Source: Ophioderma brevispina (taxonomy: Eukaryota > Echinodermata > Ophiuroidea > Amphilepidida > Ophiodermatidae). Taken from it: 64,000 bases of DNA. Both the position numbers and the translations under genes were made by a program. The stretch spans positions 165,608-229,607 of the forward strand of contig JAMKCH010002849.1 of NCBI GenBank assembly GCA_023653785.1. The letters run 5' to 3'. A model generated the notes under the pieces. That model was given only the letters and a program-made list of their open reading frames with translations. It was not told the origin of the DNA and did no database searches. Positions within the stretch are counted from its first letter, which is position 1. The number at the start of each line of letters is the position of its first letter. Shown piece after piece: positions 44,665 through 57,320 of this stretch.

Positions 44665-45690
44665 GCCAAAACGCAAAATAATTTAACACCAGGAAATGAT
44701 TTCTGATCCCTTTGGGTTGCTTGGTTAACGATTGTATGGGAACCCAACGTGCTCCACCCGTTTTGGCATCCAAAACCAATCAGGGTGTTGTATTTCGGTG
44801 AAAGCTGCCGGCTTCCTGGAAACGGTCACTTCGATATTTGGCCACAGGGGAGGTTTAGTCCCTTTTGGGCTTGTGGACAATTAAAAATTTTCCATCCCTC
44901 CCCCCAGATAGGTGGTTAGCCAGCAGAAGGTCTTTTAATTCCCTCATTTAGGTATTATTGGTTTATTGTATCTTTGTATTCTCTTTAACATATTGGACTT
45001 TGTATTTTGTAATTAGAAGTTTGGGAGGTTATTTTATCTTATGATGTATTGTTGAATCTTTGTTTTGTGCGGGAAATTAAAAAAATGGGTCATTTTAATG
45101 GGCTCTGCTTGAAACCTTCTATAATTGACCTTGTAGCAATCTATATAATAAATGAAATTGGATGGAACTTCAAGTAGGGCTAGGGGGATAGGTCAGTCCT
45201 TTAGCAAATTGCGCTTTGCTAAAACTAGTTGTGATTGTAAATCTGGATGTATCCAATAATAACGATCTAATGGGACTTCAAGTGTGAAGTTAGGCTATTT
45301 ATTGGATCGGTACCTGCTTTGGCAAATTGCTGAGGGTGGGAACACACAAACGCTTAGTTCTATAAGTAAGGTAGCGTGTGCATTAGGAATAAACAGGAAC
45401 TTCGAATGTGTAATTAGGCCTGTTCATTCGGCGGTACCTTCTTTAACAAAAATTGCTGAGGAGTGGGAACCTCATTGGTTTCGTACATTACTGGTCGCTG
45501 GGTGCTTTTGGAATTGGAAAAGAAACCTGAAATTTGGATACATAAATATTTGGAATACTTTGATTTGAATTGGAAATTATAGGAGACTAACTCCTGGCAA
45601 ATATGCGCCCCATTCATATCGCATTGCTTCTGTGTTTTCATTTCTCAGGTGGAATCCCCCACAGATAGGGCAGCAAACCGTACTTTCTAA
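44665..45690 (+). mobile_element. 1-kb repeat R1, copy 1
   Basis: Aligns over its whole length with 52562-53612. Shared blocks include ACACAGGAAATGATTTCTG, CAATCAGGGTGTTGTATTT, GGTCACTTCG, GGGAGGTT-TTTTATCTTA, GAAATTGGATGG, TGAAGTTAGG, GGATCGGTACC and AATTGCTGAGGAGTGGGAAC. The region 45270-45480 has two internal related units (GAAGTTAGGC and GTAATTAGGC, each followed by CGGTACCTTCTTT, ATTGCTGAGG and GGGAAC). The 94-codon frame here is not kept in copy 2. See copy 2 for the empty site. Confidence 0.7.
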
Positions 45691-47325
45691 TCCTTAGGTT
45701 ATGGCCAAATGGTTGGTATAGATTTTCCAGTACAATTTTACCTACTTTACATATTCCCCCTGTACAAGCATTGCCTCCCTGCAGATGCATGTTCCCGTAC
45801 TTACTTCTTATGAACTTTTGATGTTATTCCTTTGTTATAATTTCTTAGTTATAACAACACAAATTGTTTTAGGTCAAACCCCATATTTTATTTAAATTTA
45901 TTGCACTTATTCTGGGCACCTGTTATCAGTGGGTTAATTTGGTTTTTTTTTAAATTTGTAATGAAACAGTTTTGTTACAAAAATTTGTTTACTAGTAACA
46001 TAGCGCGCAAAAATGCCATTTAGAACCGGAAATTGTTAAATGTTGTAATTTAAAAAAAAAAAATTGTGGAAGAGAGATGAAAATCCTACTATTTTAAGGC
46101 TAACTAGTTGTATCGCCAAGGTGTCTTAACTTGACCTATGTGGTACTTTTTTGTTGATAGCACTCAGATTGTTCTTGTTTACTAGGTCAGCGGTCCATTT
46201 GACCAAATTTTTAAAAAAAGAAAAAACCTAAAAAATTAAAAAAAAAAACGACCTTTGACCTTTTTGGATCAAAGGCGCAGACTGTCCTTTCCTACTACCG
46301 CGGCGGTAGTAAGTAATCATGTTTTCTTGAATTAAAAACAAAAAAAGGTTGGAGTCGGTAATTGAAACCAGTGTTTAAAAATACTCAAATGGAAACATAT
46401 CGACAGGCCATGTGGGAAAATGGAATCGACCGTAGCCGATTGTCCGTGTTCACTTTCCGTGCCTGCGAGCACCGAAGTACCCGAATAAAACCCCTCGTTT
46501 TAAACGAGATATTTGAGATTTAGTTTCAGTTTACGCACATTCTATATGACGGACCTGATAACCTTAATCTCTCACGCAGTATCAAGTTAGATAATATCTT
46601 TCGCAATCTGTGACACAGACTGCAACTCGTGAGAAATACTTTCCGGACCGCCGTACTTCCACCTTCATGTCAAATATCACCGCCTATGTCAAAGCCACTG
46701 ATCTTCATACAATGGATTGGAAACCTGGGCTTCGTAATTGAGGCACTGACGGCCATATTGGTAATCCAAAAGCCGTGGTTAAGAGCCGGTCATTTACACA
46801 ACATTTTCTCTTCGTTTCCTTTCCCCTAATTCAGTAACCAATGAATGAGACTTGCCTATTCATTTGAAGTGGTATTTTACAAAACATTCTGACATTTACA
46901 ATTATCACACAAGGCCACGTCAATACTACATGGAATAAATAACAAAAAATAAGAAGTGTTTCTGATCCAGCAGCCCAAGATCGGGACCAAATCGAAATCC
47001 TCCGGTTTTTTCGTAAACAATTCAACACTTCTTCCTACTCAGCCAAATACAGCTGAATGATCTACTTTTATTCGTTTACAAAAGTATAAACAGGTCCCAA
47101 ATTGAAACCATGTGGACACCACTATGATGTTTTAGTTTCAATAACTTCTCATGACTGATATTTATATACTGGTTTTCTATCGTTAAAATATTTTTAAACC
47201 AATAGAAAACTCCAGCGAAATCCATAGTGTTCTAGTTTAGGAGAATATCCTTGGTCTATAATATCTATTTACCATGTGATTAGACTATCTTTGAATGGTA
47301 ACGCATAAAATTCTGTATTGGTCAT
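45691..47325. other. no gene recognised
   Basis: AT-rich with A-runs near 46050 and 46235. A small palindrome CTCGTTTTAAACGAG lies at about 46493. Short frames show no motif. Confidence 0.45.
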
Positions 47326-48689
47326 AAAGAGATTTCTAATTAGATTTGAATTCGATGATCCCTAAATCTAATTCATCGGTACCTGTATACATTCACAAAC
47401 ATTAGCTGTGCGAGAGGGGGGGGGGGTTCACGAAAGACAAGTGGGTGATTTCCAGTCATAATGGACGGACCAGAGCTTGGCGTTTCCTGCACCGCAGTTT
47501 GAATTGGAATCGGGTGACCCCCGATTGTTACTTATCAAATCCTTCCTCTTACGACATACACCTTATAGCATGCAGTTTCCCAGTGTTGTTGACTAGACAA
47601 TTACCACATACTGTGCAAAATCTTTTAAAAATAATTAAACAAAAAACTTCAAAAGGTGCTAACTTCTTAATGGAGTGTGAACTTAAAGGTGTTGTAATAT
47701 AATTCCAAAATACCTCCCAGATTGACATCTACTAGTTCATTTTAAAGTTGCTTGCTCCGATTTATGTTTATTGTGTCCTCTACTTGATATGAGAGCCTGG
47801 CAAATGCACATAAAAGTTACAGTAAGTTAAAAAAAACAAACTTGGCGGTTTTTAGGGTAGACGCAATAATTGCATGTTGCAAACCCTATTCAATACTGGT
47901 GCTAATATTGATGTTAACCCCTACAACGTCGGTTTTCTGTTTATACTTGAGAATGAAATGATTTGAGGGCTTCAACTTTCCGGGACGACAATGAGAAAAA
48001 TACGACCATTTCATCTGATACTACTTCGGGTAAATCGGGGTCCTAAAGACGATGGAACACGCACATTTAAGATACATTAACCATGATTAATTAAGGAAAA
48101 TAGGAAGATTGTTTAACGGATGCGCGCCAAAATTGATAGGACGTGACTACCATGTTGGGTATGAAAAAGTCATGCTGAATCAAGTGTTCAGCAAACGGAT
48201 GCCCATGTTCAACGTGAGCAATACCATCACGGGATTTTGATATTTGGGGGAACGACATAATCGCAGCCTTAATTCAAAGCAGTGTCTAATAACCAAGGCG
48301 CCCCCACGTTTACCTCAAGTTACGTCAAAGGATTAAGCTGCCAGTTGACAAAAGAAGCAACGGGAGATGACGGCAAGTTCACACTTCATGATTTACAGTG
48401 AAGATAAGTGAGAAGCAAGCTCACGCTGCCAAAGTTCCAAGTATTTAGTGCAATGAAATAAAATACTGGCTGACCTCAATAATAATGCAACAGAAAAAAT
48501 TTTTGTGGTGTTAGCTTAGAAAGGATGAGAGGAATAAACAGTAGCAGGAACACAAAATTTGCATGGGGGAAAGATTTTGTACAGGGAAATAATGATACTG
48601 AAATTATATTACCAACATTTTGGCTATGTCCTAAGGACTAAGAATGTATAGTTTGTTCATTTTCTGGGTGGTATTAGTATACAAATATT

Positions 48690-50005
48690 GACTGCTTGAG
48701 GGGCATGGTGAAAACTATAGGCCAAGGGTTTTTTTGATCTCGAAACCATACGATGCCCCGAGGCGAAAGCCGAGGGCATAGTATGGTTTGGAGATCACCG
48801 AGGGCATATAGTTTCAAACCATGTCCCGAATAAAAAGACATTAATATTGTTTATATACCGAATATATAGATTCGTGTCATATGATTGGTTAAAAAAGAAC
48901 ATTCTAAGCCAAGATTCTTTAACAGAGGCTAATATGTGTAGGCCATAGTTTAAGTAACAACAATTTCGTGTAACTTACCGATAGTTCTCCAGGATCAACT
49001 TCTAAGTGTTCAATTAAAAAGCAAAATTATACACAGCAAAACGCAACCAGTAACACAGTTAAATTCCGTAAGTTCCACTTCTTCAAATCAATTCCATGTC
49101 ATTTTTAAAAAGTCGGCATCATGTCTCGTAAGTTCTCCCTGCCTCGATTGCAAAAGTACAGCGGTTATCCAGGAACACCTTGTTCTGTAGACCTTGTGGA
49201 TCTTTCAAATCCAGTGATTTGAATTAAGGCCATGTATTCTGGCGATATGGGATTTTTGTTGCTTTTACAATACACCCTGAACAAGCCTTACCTTGCTGTT
49301 TCCGGGTTGCTGAGAACATTTGCAAACTCGTGAAGAATTAGCAAATTTTCATGACCTTGCTACTTTCTTGTGTTGAGGATGTGACGTTGGAGTCCAAACC
49401 GGATCGCCATCATTGACTTTGTGCTATACAAAGGACATTTTCGTCGGCAAGATGCGTAGCAATGTTATCGAACTCCGCATTCGGCAACCTTTCCACGGCC
49501 TGCAGACTGGTCGTCACCGCTGTCAAATAATTCTCGAATATCTTCACGGCATATTTTACATGCCGTTTGGTATTAGCACTATTAGTGCGTTTAGATCATT
49601 TAAGACCTTCGTCGTCTCAAACTAGTACAAGCTCAAAGCGGGCTGTATCAGCCATTTCGTGCCCTTGGCGGTGTTGTTGTACCGACTCTGGACCAGCAAA
49701 TGTGTGGTAAATGTGAAACAAAAAATTCCCCAAAAAGCGATCGTCTGCTTCAAACACAGAAATGTGACCCCGGCGAGTTTGCGCTCTGTTTATCTCTTAC
49801 ACAAGCTTCAATATGTACACTCGTAATAAGGATACATAGTCCGTATGGCAGTCTCTATTGCTGGGAAGAGGTGTCCCGGGCATAGTTCATGAATGAATGC
49901 CGCTTCCCCAGGCATAGGTAATTCTTGGTTCAATTCTTGAAGCTAGTTGAATTTATGCCTCCCACTTTTAACAAACAGATGACAGGCATCTAATATGAGG
50001 TATAA
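48690..50005. mobile_element. 1.3-kb insertion in copy A, with long hairpin
   Basis: Copy B has a continuous sequence at about 60055 where copy A is interrupted from about 48690 to 50005. Near its left end, 48736-48796 folds as a two-tier hairpin: GATCTCGAAACCATACGATG against CATAGTATGGTTTGGAGATC, with an inner GAGGC-GAAA-GCC stem. The interior (49130-49900) is somewhat richer in GC and holds short frames without recognisable motif. Ends and target duplication are not certain. Confidence 0.55.
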
Positions 50006-52561
50006 ATTAAATATGCACTCATTCGCCCCATGTGGGTCATGATAATTAGCCGGGGTCAAAATGTTACAATGGTCTATACATAATTATACTGAAATCTATA
50101 TCCCAACATTTTGGCTATTGCCCTAAGGATTAAGATGTATAGTTTGTTTCTAACTGTGGGTTATAATTTAATAGTTACAGGGCAATAAAGGTTTCAAGTC
50201 ATCCTGGTGTAATTGTTTTTAGAAGGCTTTTTCAAAATGACCCAAATCTTCATATAGTCCCCAAACCATGGAATATATAATACTTGCGTGGGGGGGCTCA
50301 TTTTCTCATTGGTCTGTAATTAGCGGGTCAAATTTACAATGGTCTCATACACATCCCATGGGTCATTAATGCTCATCATCTAATTTCATACTAAATGTCA
50401 GAAAAGGGAAATTATGCATTTTCTCGTTATAGGATATGAACCCGACAAACAATTTGAGACTAGCTTTTCCAAATATGAGCACTCGAAAGAATTATCCCAG
50501 GAAGCCCTTGCAACCGTTATGAGCCTATAACCCTGAAAATAATGACCGTAGATATCGCAACATACCCATTTTATTTAATTCCTCATGAACCAAGTTAAGT
50601 TGGTGTAAGTTTCAAACAATCTAGAAATATTTCACTTTTTGACATCTGTACAAAATTACCACCCTATTTTAATACTTTACTCATTGTTTATTTTTCTTTC
50701 TAGACTCCTGTGACATTTAGAAGATTAACACAAACAATTTTTCTTTCTTTTGCTTGGTTTAGGGGGTCAAAAACAACTTTTTCCCTGGCACTAATTAATT
50801 TGTTTAATAAAAAATTTTTGTTTTAAAGTTATATTTTTAAAAGAACAAATGACCTGCTTATTAAAGGACGCGGCTGCTATGATCTTATTCGTTCCAACAC
50901 AATAAGAATAATAGTTCATTCAGCTTATATTAGCTTAATACTTTATATTGTTAATCTCTCTTCGTTTTGCAACATGTTTTACTGGCACGACTAAAGCCGC
51001 AAAAGTCAAATACATAATCGTCCCAGAACTCTGTTGGAACATTCTTGACAATTTGTTGCCAAATAATTTTTGTAGCAGATACAATGTTTTCCGTCATAAT
51101 TTAGGGACAATCTTGAGATGGAGTATTTTAATTAAAATGTCTTTGTCCAGAAACTTTTTTGACACAACTACAACATGGTGTATCTTCACGATTAAAGTCA
51201 ATTAAATTTAAATCGCACAGAGTTTCAAAGTTTAAATTTGCTGTACATTTTCATTTAGATAATGATAGGTTCAGCAGCCGAGAAGGTTTATTTCTACGAA
51301 AAGCGCCAAACGCGGCCTGACAAAGCATGGGCTGAACCCATTTAAATAATTCAAATGGCTGCCAAAACAGGTAATTATATAATAACATCAGACTTTTTGG
51401 ATTTAAAGTATTTTAAATACCCTTTGTGCATGCCATTGGATACAATAAACATATTATGATGCTTTATAAACTGCTCAGGTGATGTCAAATAATATGACAG
51501 CTAAAATCTTGATCTTGATTTTTAAAATTTAAATGGGCATCAAACTAGAGGCATTATGGGAAGGGCGGGGGTTGGCCATGATCGTCTATTCAAGGAACCT
51601 GTCCTGTGATACATCGAACGCCATTGACATTTTCTTCTCATGGTCTATGCATACCACTGATACATTAAATGTGCATTGTGGGTAGAGTTTAGAAGGAACT
51701 ACATCCATACGTGCCATTTACATAAAGCGTGTATTACAGCGCTCATTGAAGTACACCTTGAATTTTATAATAAAATGAACATTTATTTTCTTTCAATCAT
51801 ACACACAACGCTTTTATACAACATCTGCCTCATCCCAGGACTGAGCGGCGGAAAGCAGACTACATCATGATAGTAACCAAAAATCCATATAAATTTCCAT
51901 TGCTCCTTTTGACTAACGTTAGGAATTTCTGTAGTAGAGTTGCATCTTCTTCGGGGAATCGAATCAATCAAAGCAGCATCACGTTCTAATATTGATTTTG
52001 GAAAAGAGGGTGTCCTTCATTTTCAAACTTCAGAATTTCAAACTTCAATCTCCCAAACGAAACAAATTACAAGCATTCCATCCGGATATTTAGTAATTCT
52101 TACGAGCGTAATTTTCAGCACTGCTGTTTTTTCCTTTTGTAAATGTTCATTTGAATAAAAAACTATGAGAAACTACCGAGATTTATATATGCAATACGTT
52201 CATCGCGATCATCGAATTTGAGATTTTTTAGCATTAAACTTATTGAATGTTAAAAAACAGCATTTGATCGTTTTGTGTTCATCTCTCATTCAGTTGCGGT
52301 TATTTCGTTAAAAACACGTTTCGGCGATGTCGCATTTTTTTAAACAATCTGATAAAAATTTCAAATTGGGGGAAAATAAAGATTTTTGAATACAAGTTTG
52401 TGTTTACGCTTTCGTCTTAACGTAAAAATAAAAATGACGATGATCATTGAAAATAGTCAAATGCAACATAAGAAATACATAAGGACCAATTTTCGATGAA
52501 TCCCTAAATTTTGCGAAATAGCTACTTATTAAAAAATCAAAAGTTATAATTAAGTTATTTG

Positions 52562-53612
52562 CAAAACGCAAACTGATGTAACACAGGAAATGATTTCTGA
52601 TCCATTTGGGGTTGCCGGGTTAACCGTTTGTATGGGACCCCATTCGTCCTTCACCCTTTGTCTTCCACAACAATCAGGGTGTTGTATTTTTCGGGGAGCT
52701 GACGGCTTTCTTGGAAAGGGTCACTTCGCTATTTGCAACGGGGAGTCTAGTCGCCCCTCTGTGCTGTGGACGATTATAAAATTTTCCCTCCTCCCTCCCA
52801 ATGTGTGTGGTAGACCAGCTGAAGTCTTTTAATTTCCTCAAGTTAGGTTTTATTGGGTTTATTGGTATCTTTGCCTGTGCTTTTTTTAACTTAGTGAAAC
52901 TTTTGTATTTGTGTTAATTAGAATTTTGGGAGGTTGTTTTATCTTACGATTAGTAGGATCGTTGTTTTGTGCGGAAAATTTAAGAAATTGGGTCATTAAG
53001 ATCTGAACCTTCTATAAATTGAACTGAAGCATATATGTAATAAATGAAATTGGATGGTAACTTAAGTAAGGCTAGGGATAGTCAGTTCCTCTAGCAAAAA
53101 TAGTTGTAAATCTATGTATTTCATAAGGATCTAATGGGACCTCAAGTGTGAAGTTAGGTTATATTATTGGATCGGTACCTTCTTTTGCAAATTGATGGGG
53201 GGGTAGGAACACAGCGGCTAAGTATATTAATAGTCGCAAGTGTGCATTAGATTGTAACAGGAACTTCGAATGTTTAGTTAGGCCTGTATTCGCGGACCTT
53301 TTTTGCCCAAAATTGCTGAGGAGTGGGAACCTCAGTGGTTAGATATTGCGGTCGCTGAGAGGATTTTGGAATTGGAAAGAAAACTCGAATTTGGATACAT
53401 AATATTTGTTAATACTTGGAGTTGATTTGGAATTGAAGAAATGGAATTGGATACATAAATATTTGAAATATTGATTTGGATTGGCAAATAAATAGGAGTT
53501 GATTTGGAATTGGGAAATAAATAGGAGACTAACTCCTAGCAAATATGTGCCACATTCATATCGCATTCCTCCTGTGTTTTCATTTCTTCGGGGTGGTAGA
53601 CTCAAGAAAGAA
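52562..53612 (+). mobile_element. 1-kb repeat R1, copy 2, with empty site in copy B
   Basis: Copy A reads TTATTAAAAAATCAAAAGTT, then R1, then AGATTATTATCTCTTATCTG. Copy B passes straight from the same left flank (62576) to the same right flank (about 62630), with about 30 bases between. R1 therefore inserted after the duplication, or was lost cleanly from B. No transposase frame is kept, so R1 looks non-autonomous. The terminus GCAAAACGC-(A/T)-rich-ACAC-CAGG also appears near 58903. Confidence 0.7.
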
Positions 53613-54429
53613 TGAGTTTTAGATTATTATCTCTTATCTGTTAAAGATAAGTAACACCGACAACTCAAGTCTCGGATTTCTTTTAGAGCTATTAACCAAA
53701 ACATTCCTTGGTCAATATATAACAGTCAGACATAAATCCTCTTAAGATAATTTAAGATTTGAAAAGCTATACATCCCCTTCTTATAAGCTATCTTAAGAG
53801 AAATGAATGGATGGGGAAATTATATGGTGCATAGCAGGGGGGACATTGGGAGGAGTCGTCTGACAATGACCGCAAGGATAATGGTGACACGTTCTTGAAA
53901 CAGTGTGCAGAAATATAACTTCAAATACAGGAAACTTTATTTGACTGAAGTAAATATCTTTAGTCAGAGAGCTGATATAGAGTGGATTATTACAGAACGG
54001 TTGTAAAAGGATCGGACTTTTTTGGTGTCATATAGAAGGTTACTCGACTTTATTATCTGGGACAAATATACTAAGGAATTGAAACTCACGTGAACTATAT
54101 AAATTTTTTTGGGATCGTCTACTGAATTTTAAGTTATTTTTTCCAGAAAAACAATAAAATAAAATCTTAAAAATTGATTATTTGTCCGACAAATTAATGA
54201 CGGTGAACAATTGTCTCTCTTTGTCCGGACAAAGCTTTTCTGACAAAATATCCACGAGCAAGGTAAAACCGGAACGAAATAATAAAGGAATGTAGCAAAC
54301 AATGGCGGCATTTTGGCAAATGTCATATTTTTGAACAATTGAAGAGACCCCGAAATTTTCACATTTCCCAAAAATTCCATTATAAAAAAAGTAAAATTTT
54401 AATTTCAGTATACTTGTGTATATATCCTC

Positions 54430-54476
54430 AAACTGGGTGGGGGTGGGGGTGGGGGCCACCACTTGGGAGGGGTGGG
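54430..54476 (+). other. potential G-quadruplex
   Basis: GGGTGGGGGTGGGGGTGGGG followed by more G-runs. The equivalent place in copy B (63543-63566) is also G-rich but rearranged. Confidence 0.55.
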
Positions 54477-54945
54477 GGCAGTCAAAGAGAAAAAATGCAT
54501 TGCAAGTAAAAATAAATAAAGTATGAAGCTCATATATATTGTGCGGGGAAAAACAAGAGTTTACTAGTCATAAATGCTACATAATGTGGATTTTATATAT
54601 TGGAGGATGGATTATAGGGAACATTCACATTTTACAAAGAGTAGATGATAATCCAAAAACACCCAACTGGTTTCCGCCTATGCAAAAGACATAATAGAAT
54701 GTTCAAATCCTATCAAATATCTTAGAGATGATAAGCTTATCAGTACTAGGGACCGTCAAGGCTCGTTTCTTGAATTAAAAAATGCAACACACTTTTCTAT
54801 ACCAGGCATAAGGATCATGAATAAAATGACGAAGGTTTCCAATAGTAAATTTCACTCTTAACCGGAAAACCTCGGGTATGTCATTGAACCGTTCGCATTA
54901 AAAAAAACTAACTAAATAAACCTAATTCTGCTCAAAAGATGAAAG

Positions 54946-56995
54946 GTGGCTAGCCACCTTTAATACTGATACAATTTTTTAGGCATAATTCGATTGTTTT
55001 GGAATTTATACTTCGTTTAACTTTAAAAATGTGTATTTTATAGTATAGGTCCTACATTGCTAGCCTCGTTGATATTTACTGGTGTTGGATTGTTCATCTG
55101 AGTTTAACTCGTCTTAGGAGGAGAATTTAAGCCATCGGACCAATGTACAAAAGAACACACTGTCACATTAATTTCGCATAGAATAAGATGGAAACCCCTT
55201 AGACTCCCAACTTGCCTGATTCAAGGAATACCTGTTGGAACGGGTTATCACTGTTAGATATCCTTTAACGTCTATTCATCGAATTGTAATCACAAATCAG
55301 AGAGAACGCTGTTCAAGGGACTCGTTGTCCCACAGGTAACCTTTTGCTTGGAGAACTTCGCATATCGCGTCATTGATCCGCTAAATAAAGACATTGACCT
55401 ATTTTATCATACCGTAGAACAAGGTTTTTTGTCTGCAAGGATCCTTATTCCCTAAGTAAAGCCTACGTTCGTGTAGATCACGAAAATTCCAAAGAGCATC
55501 AAAGTCCTTGTTGAACAGTCGGTGTCATATATTTCATATTATGTTAAAGATGAGTGCACGAACCACCTGTCGCAAGATAATTTCCTCAATTATAAATAGG
55601 ATTATTCCCGATACCATTTCCTGCACTTGTATGCCCAAAAGTGACTACGACTTACTTCCTAAATCCGGTCAAGCTGCGTTGGATGCCTTGAGCTAACACC
55701 GGTCTCTCAAGATGTTATCTAGGCGAAGACGTATCGTGTCTCATGTGTTCATCTCTGCCTGTCAACGTAGTGTTTTATCTGTTTTCGAACTAATTATATT
55801 ATTTTCTCCGTGCCCTTTCCCTCTTATTTCGCTTCTGTAAGAAGCACATTAAATTCAAGTGTTCCAGTTTCCATTCTCCTTTAGGAAACACTATTACGTG
55901 TTTAGGTAAACATCAACATAGTGAGATTATAACAAATGGTATACACCAATCAAACAAATTAGAGCTCAAGATAAATATAAAAATATTTAGATTAAAGCAC
56001 GAAGTTTTTAAGAACTACATACATATTTGATAACTAGACAATTCGTACAGAGATAGGAGGGAATATCGCGCAACTTAACTCCTATATTGTACCTTTATAG
56101 TACCTATTATTTTGATATATTTACTTTCGCAATGCCTTGTGGGGATTACACAAATGATTAATCAAATACATGCAACCATTTGCGGATCAATGCTTACAAT
56201 TATGTAGTGATGCTCAATCATTACTAATTGAACCACCAACAAGAACAGTCATTAAGTCAATAAATGACCGCTTTAAATCACATCGACCATAATGCTGGAA
56301 GCCAAGCTATAACTGTTGTGCTCATTCAAGAGGGAAAATGGTCTCATGGTATGCACGGTGGAATTGTACTGTAATCCGATAGTAAGTCATATTGGTGGGA
56401 TCTAACAGAACATGTTAGTGAAGTCAAATTTTGTTGGAATACGACCAAAATTTTTAACCTCCTCTGCAGTTAGAGGCGTATACAGGTTGGTAAAGGTATT
56501 TAAAAAGGTGGGTATTGTGGGAGAGGAGAAGACAAAGACAGAAGCTTCAAATCGATAGTTTTAAAAAATCATGCAGTGAAAAATGGTGGAGTCCGGACCT
56601 CCTTGACCCCTCTTTGTATACGCCTATGGCAATCTGGGAGATTATTAAGTAAATCTTCATTACAAAATTAAGGTAAAATTACCCAAACGTTTTCAAAAAG
56701 TGCACTCACTAAACATTTTAGTTCTATCGCCATATTAGACTCGATATAGCATTAGGACCCAGTATTATTCTCACCCTGTGTTTATTTTAAGTATGCACCG
56801 AAAAAATGTCACCATCAGGAATCCATGGATAGTTTTACACTGATAAAGTACTTTAAATATATTGCCATCATTTAGAAAGAGTTCAGCTTATGGGTGACTT
56901 CAAAACTCAACCGTCTGTTGATTAGCGGAGAATGAGGTTGAATCACGGCGTCTTGTTTACAAAGAATCGAAAACGGTTTCAACATGTTTATTATC
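54946..56995. other. no gene recognised
   Basis: Mixed AT-rich DNA. The short frame at 55508-55696 shows no motif. A small MITE lies at 56472-56628 (listed separately). Confidence 0.45.
56472..56628. mobile_element. short hAT-like MITE
   Basis: AGAGGCGTATACAGGTTGG at the left is matched by inverted CCATAGGCGTATACAAAGAG at the right. GGCGTATACA is a common hAT-type terminus. About 156 bases, non-coding. Confidence 0.5.
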
Positions 56996-56999
56996 GAGT

Positions 57000-57320
57000 C
57001 ACAAACACAGTCGTCTCAATATACTCTAGCCAGAGATGAGACAACGTTTGGCTGACTTCATTGCATCCACAAGCGCCTGGTCGTGCATGGTTGTTCAACA
57101 GTGGGCAGACCAAGAGATTGTCCATTGTCTGTGGTGCTGTTACACAAATCACAGGCAGTAATACCTGATCGCGGCAAGGTAGCCCCATTTTTAAGAGAAA
57201 ACTTAGATCGGCCCGATTTCCGATCTCAATCTGTCGAGACACGCTATGGAGTCCCTGATAGCCAGCTCAGGTTGAAGATGTTCAACAGGTTCAATACCAT
57301 AGATGTTATTGGGTTGATAG
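57000..57320 (-). pseudogene. LINE reverse transcriptase C-terminal fragment
   Basis: Minus-strand reading: QPELAIRDSIACL, then IGNRADLSFLLKMGLPCRDQ, then APQTMDNLLVCPLLNN and SQTLSHLWLEYIETT. This is the pattern found after the reverse transcriptase in jockey/RTE-type LINEs: an arginine-rich segment, a KWG-like block, then C-x-C-G...TM-HLL-CPLL. The C-x-C part is shifted out of frame here. Truncated on both sides. Confidence 0.55.

Larger units (their letters stand above)
47330..54945 (+). repeat. segmental duplication, copy A
   Basis: Aligns in the same orientation with 59045-64000. Anchors: CCTAAATCTAATTC (47372/59075); GGGTATGAAAAAGTCATGCT (48158/59548); GGCTGCTATGATCTTATTCG (50870/60899); CATTGTGGGTAGAG (51674/61657); GAGGAGTCGTCTGACAATGA (53852/62840); CATACCAGGCAT-type sequence (54800/63848). 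Copy A has extra DNA at about 47745-48070, 48690-50005, 50525-50745 and 52562-53612. No conserved frame spans the duplication. Confidence 0.85.

Noticed and set aside
45284..45568. 94-codon plus-strand frame inside R1
   Set aside because: The second R1 copy breaks the frame, so it is not conserved coding sequence.
49413..49885. Short GC-richer frames in the 1.3-kb insertion
   Set aside because: Checked for transposase, integrase or zinc-finger patterns by eye; none seen on either strand.
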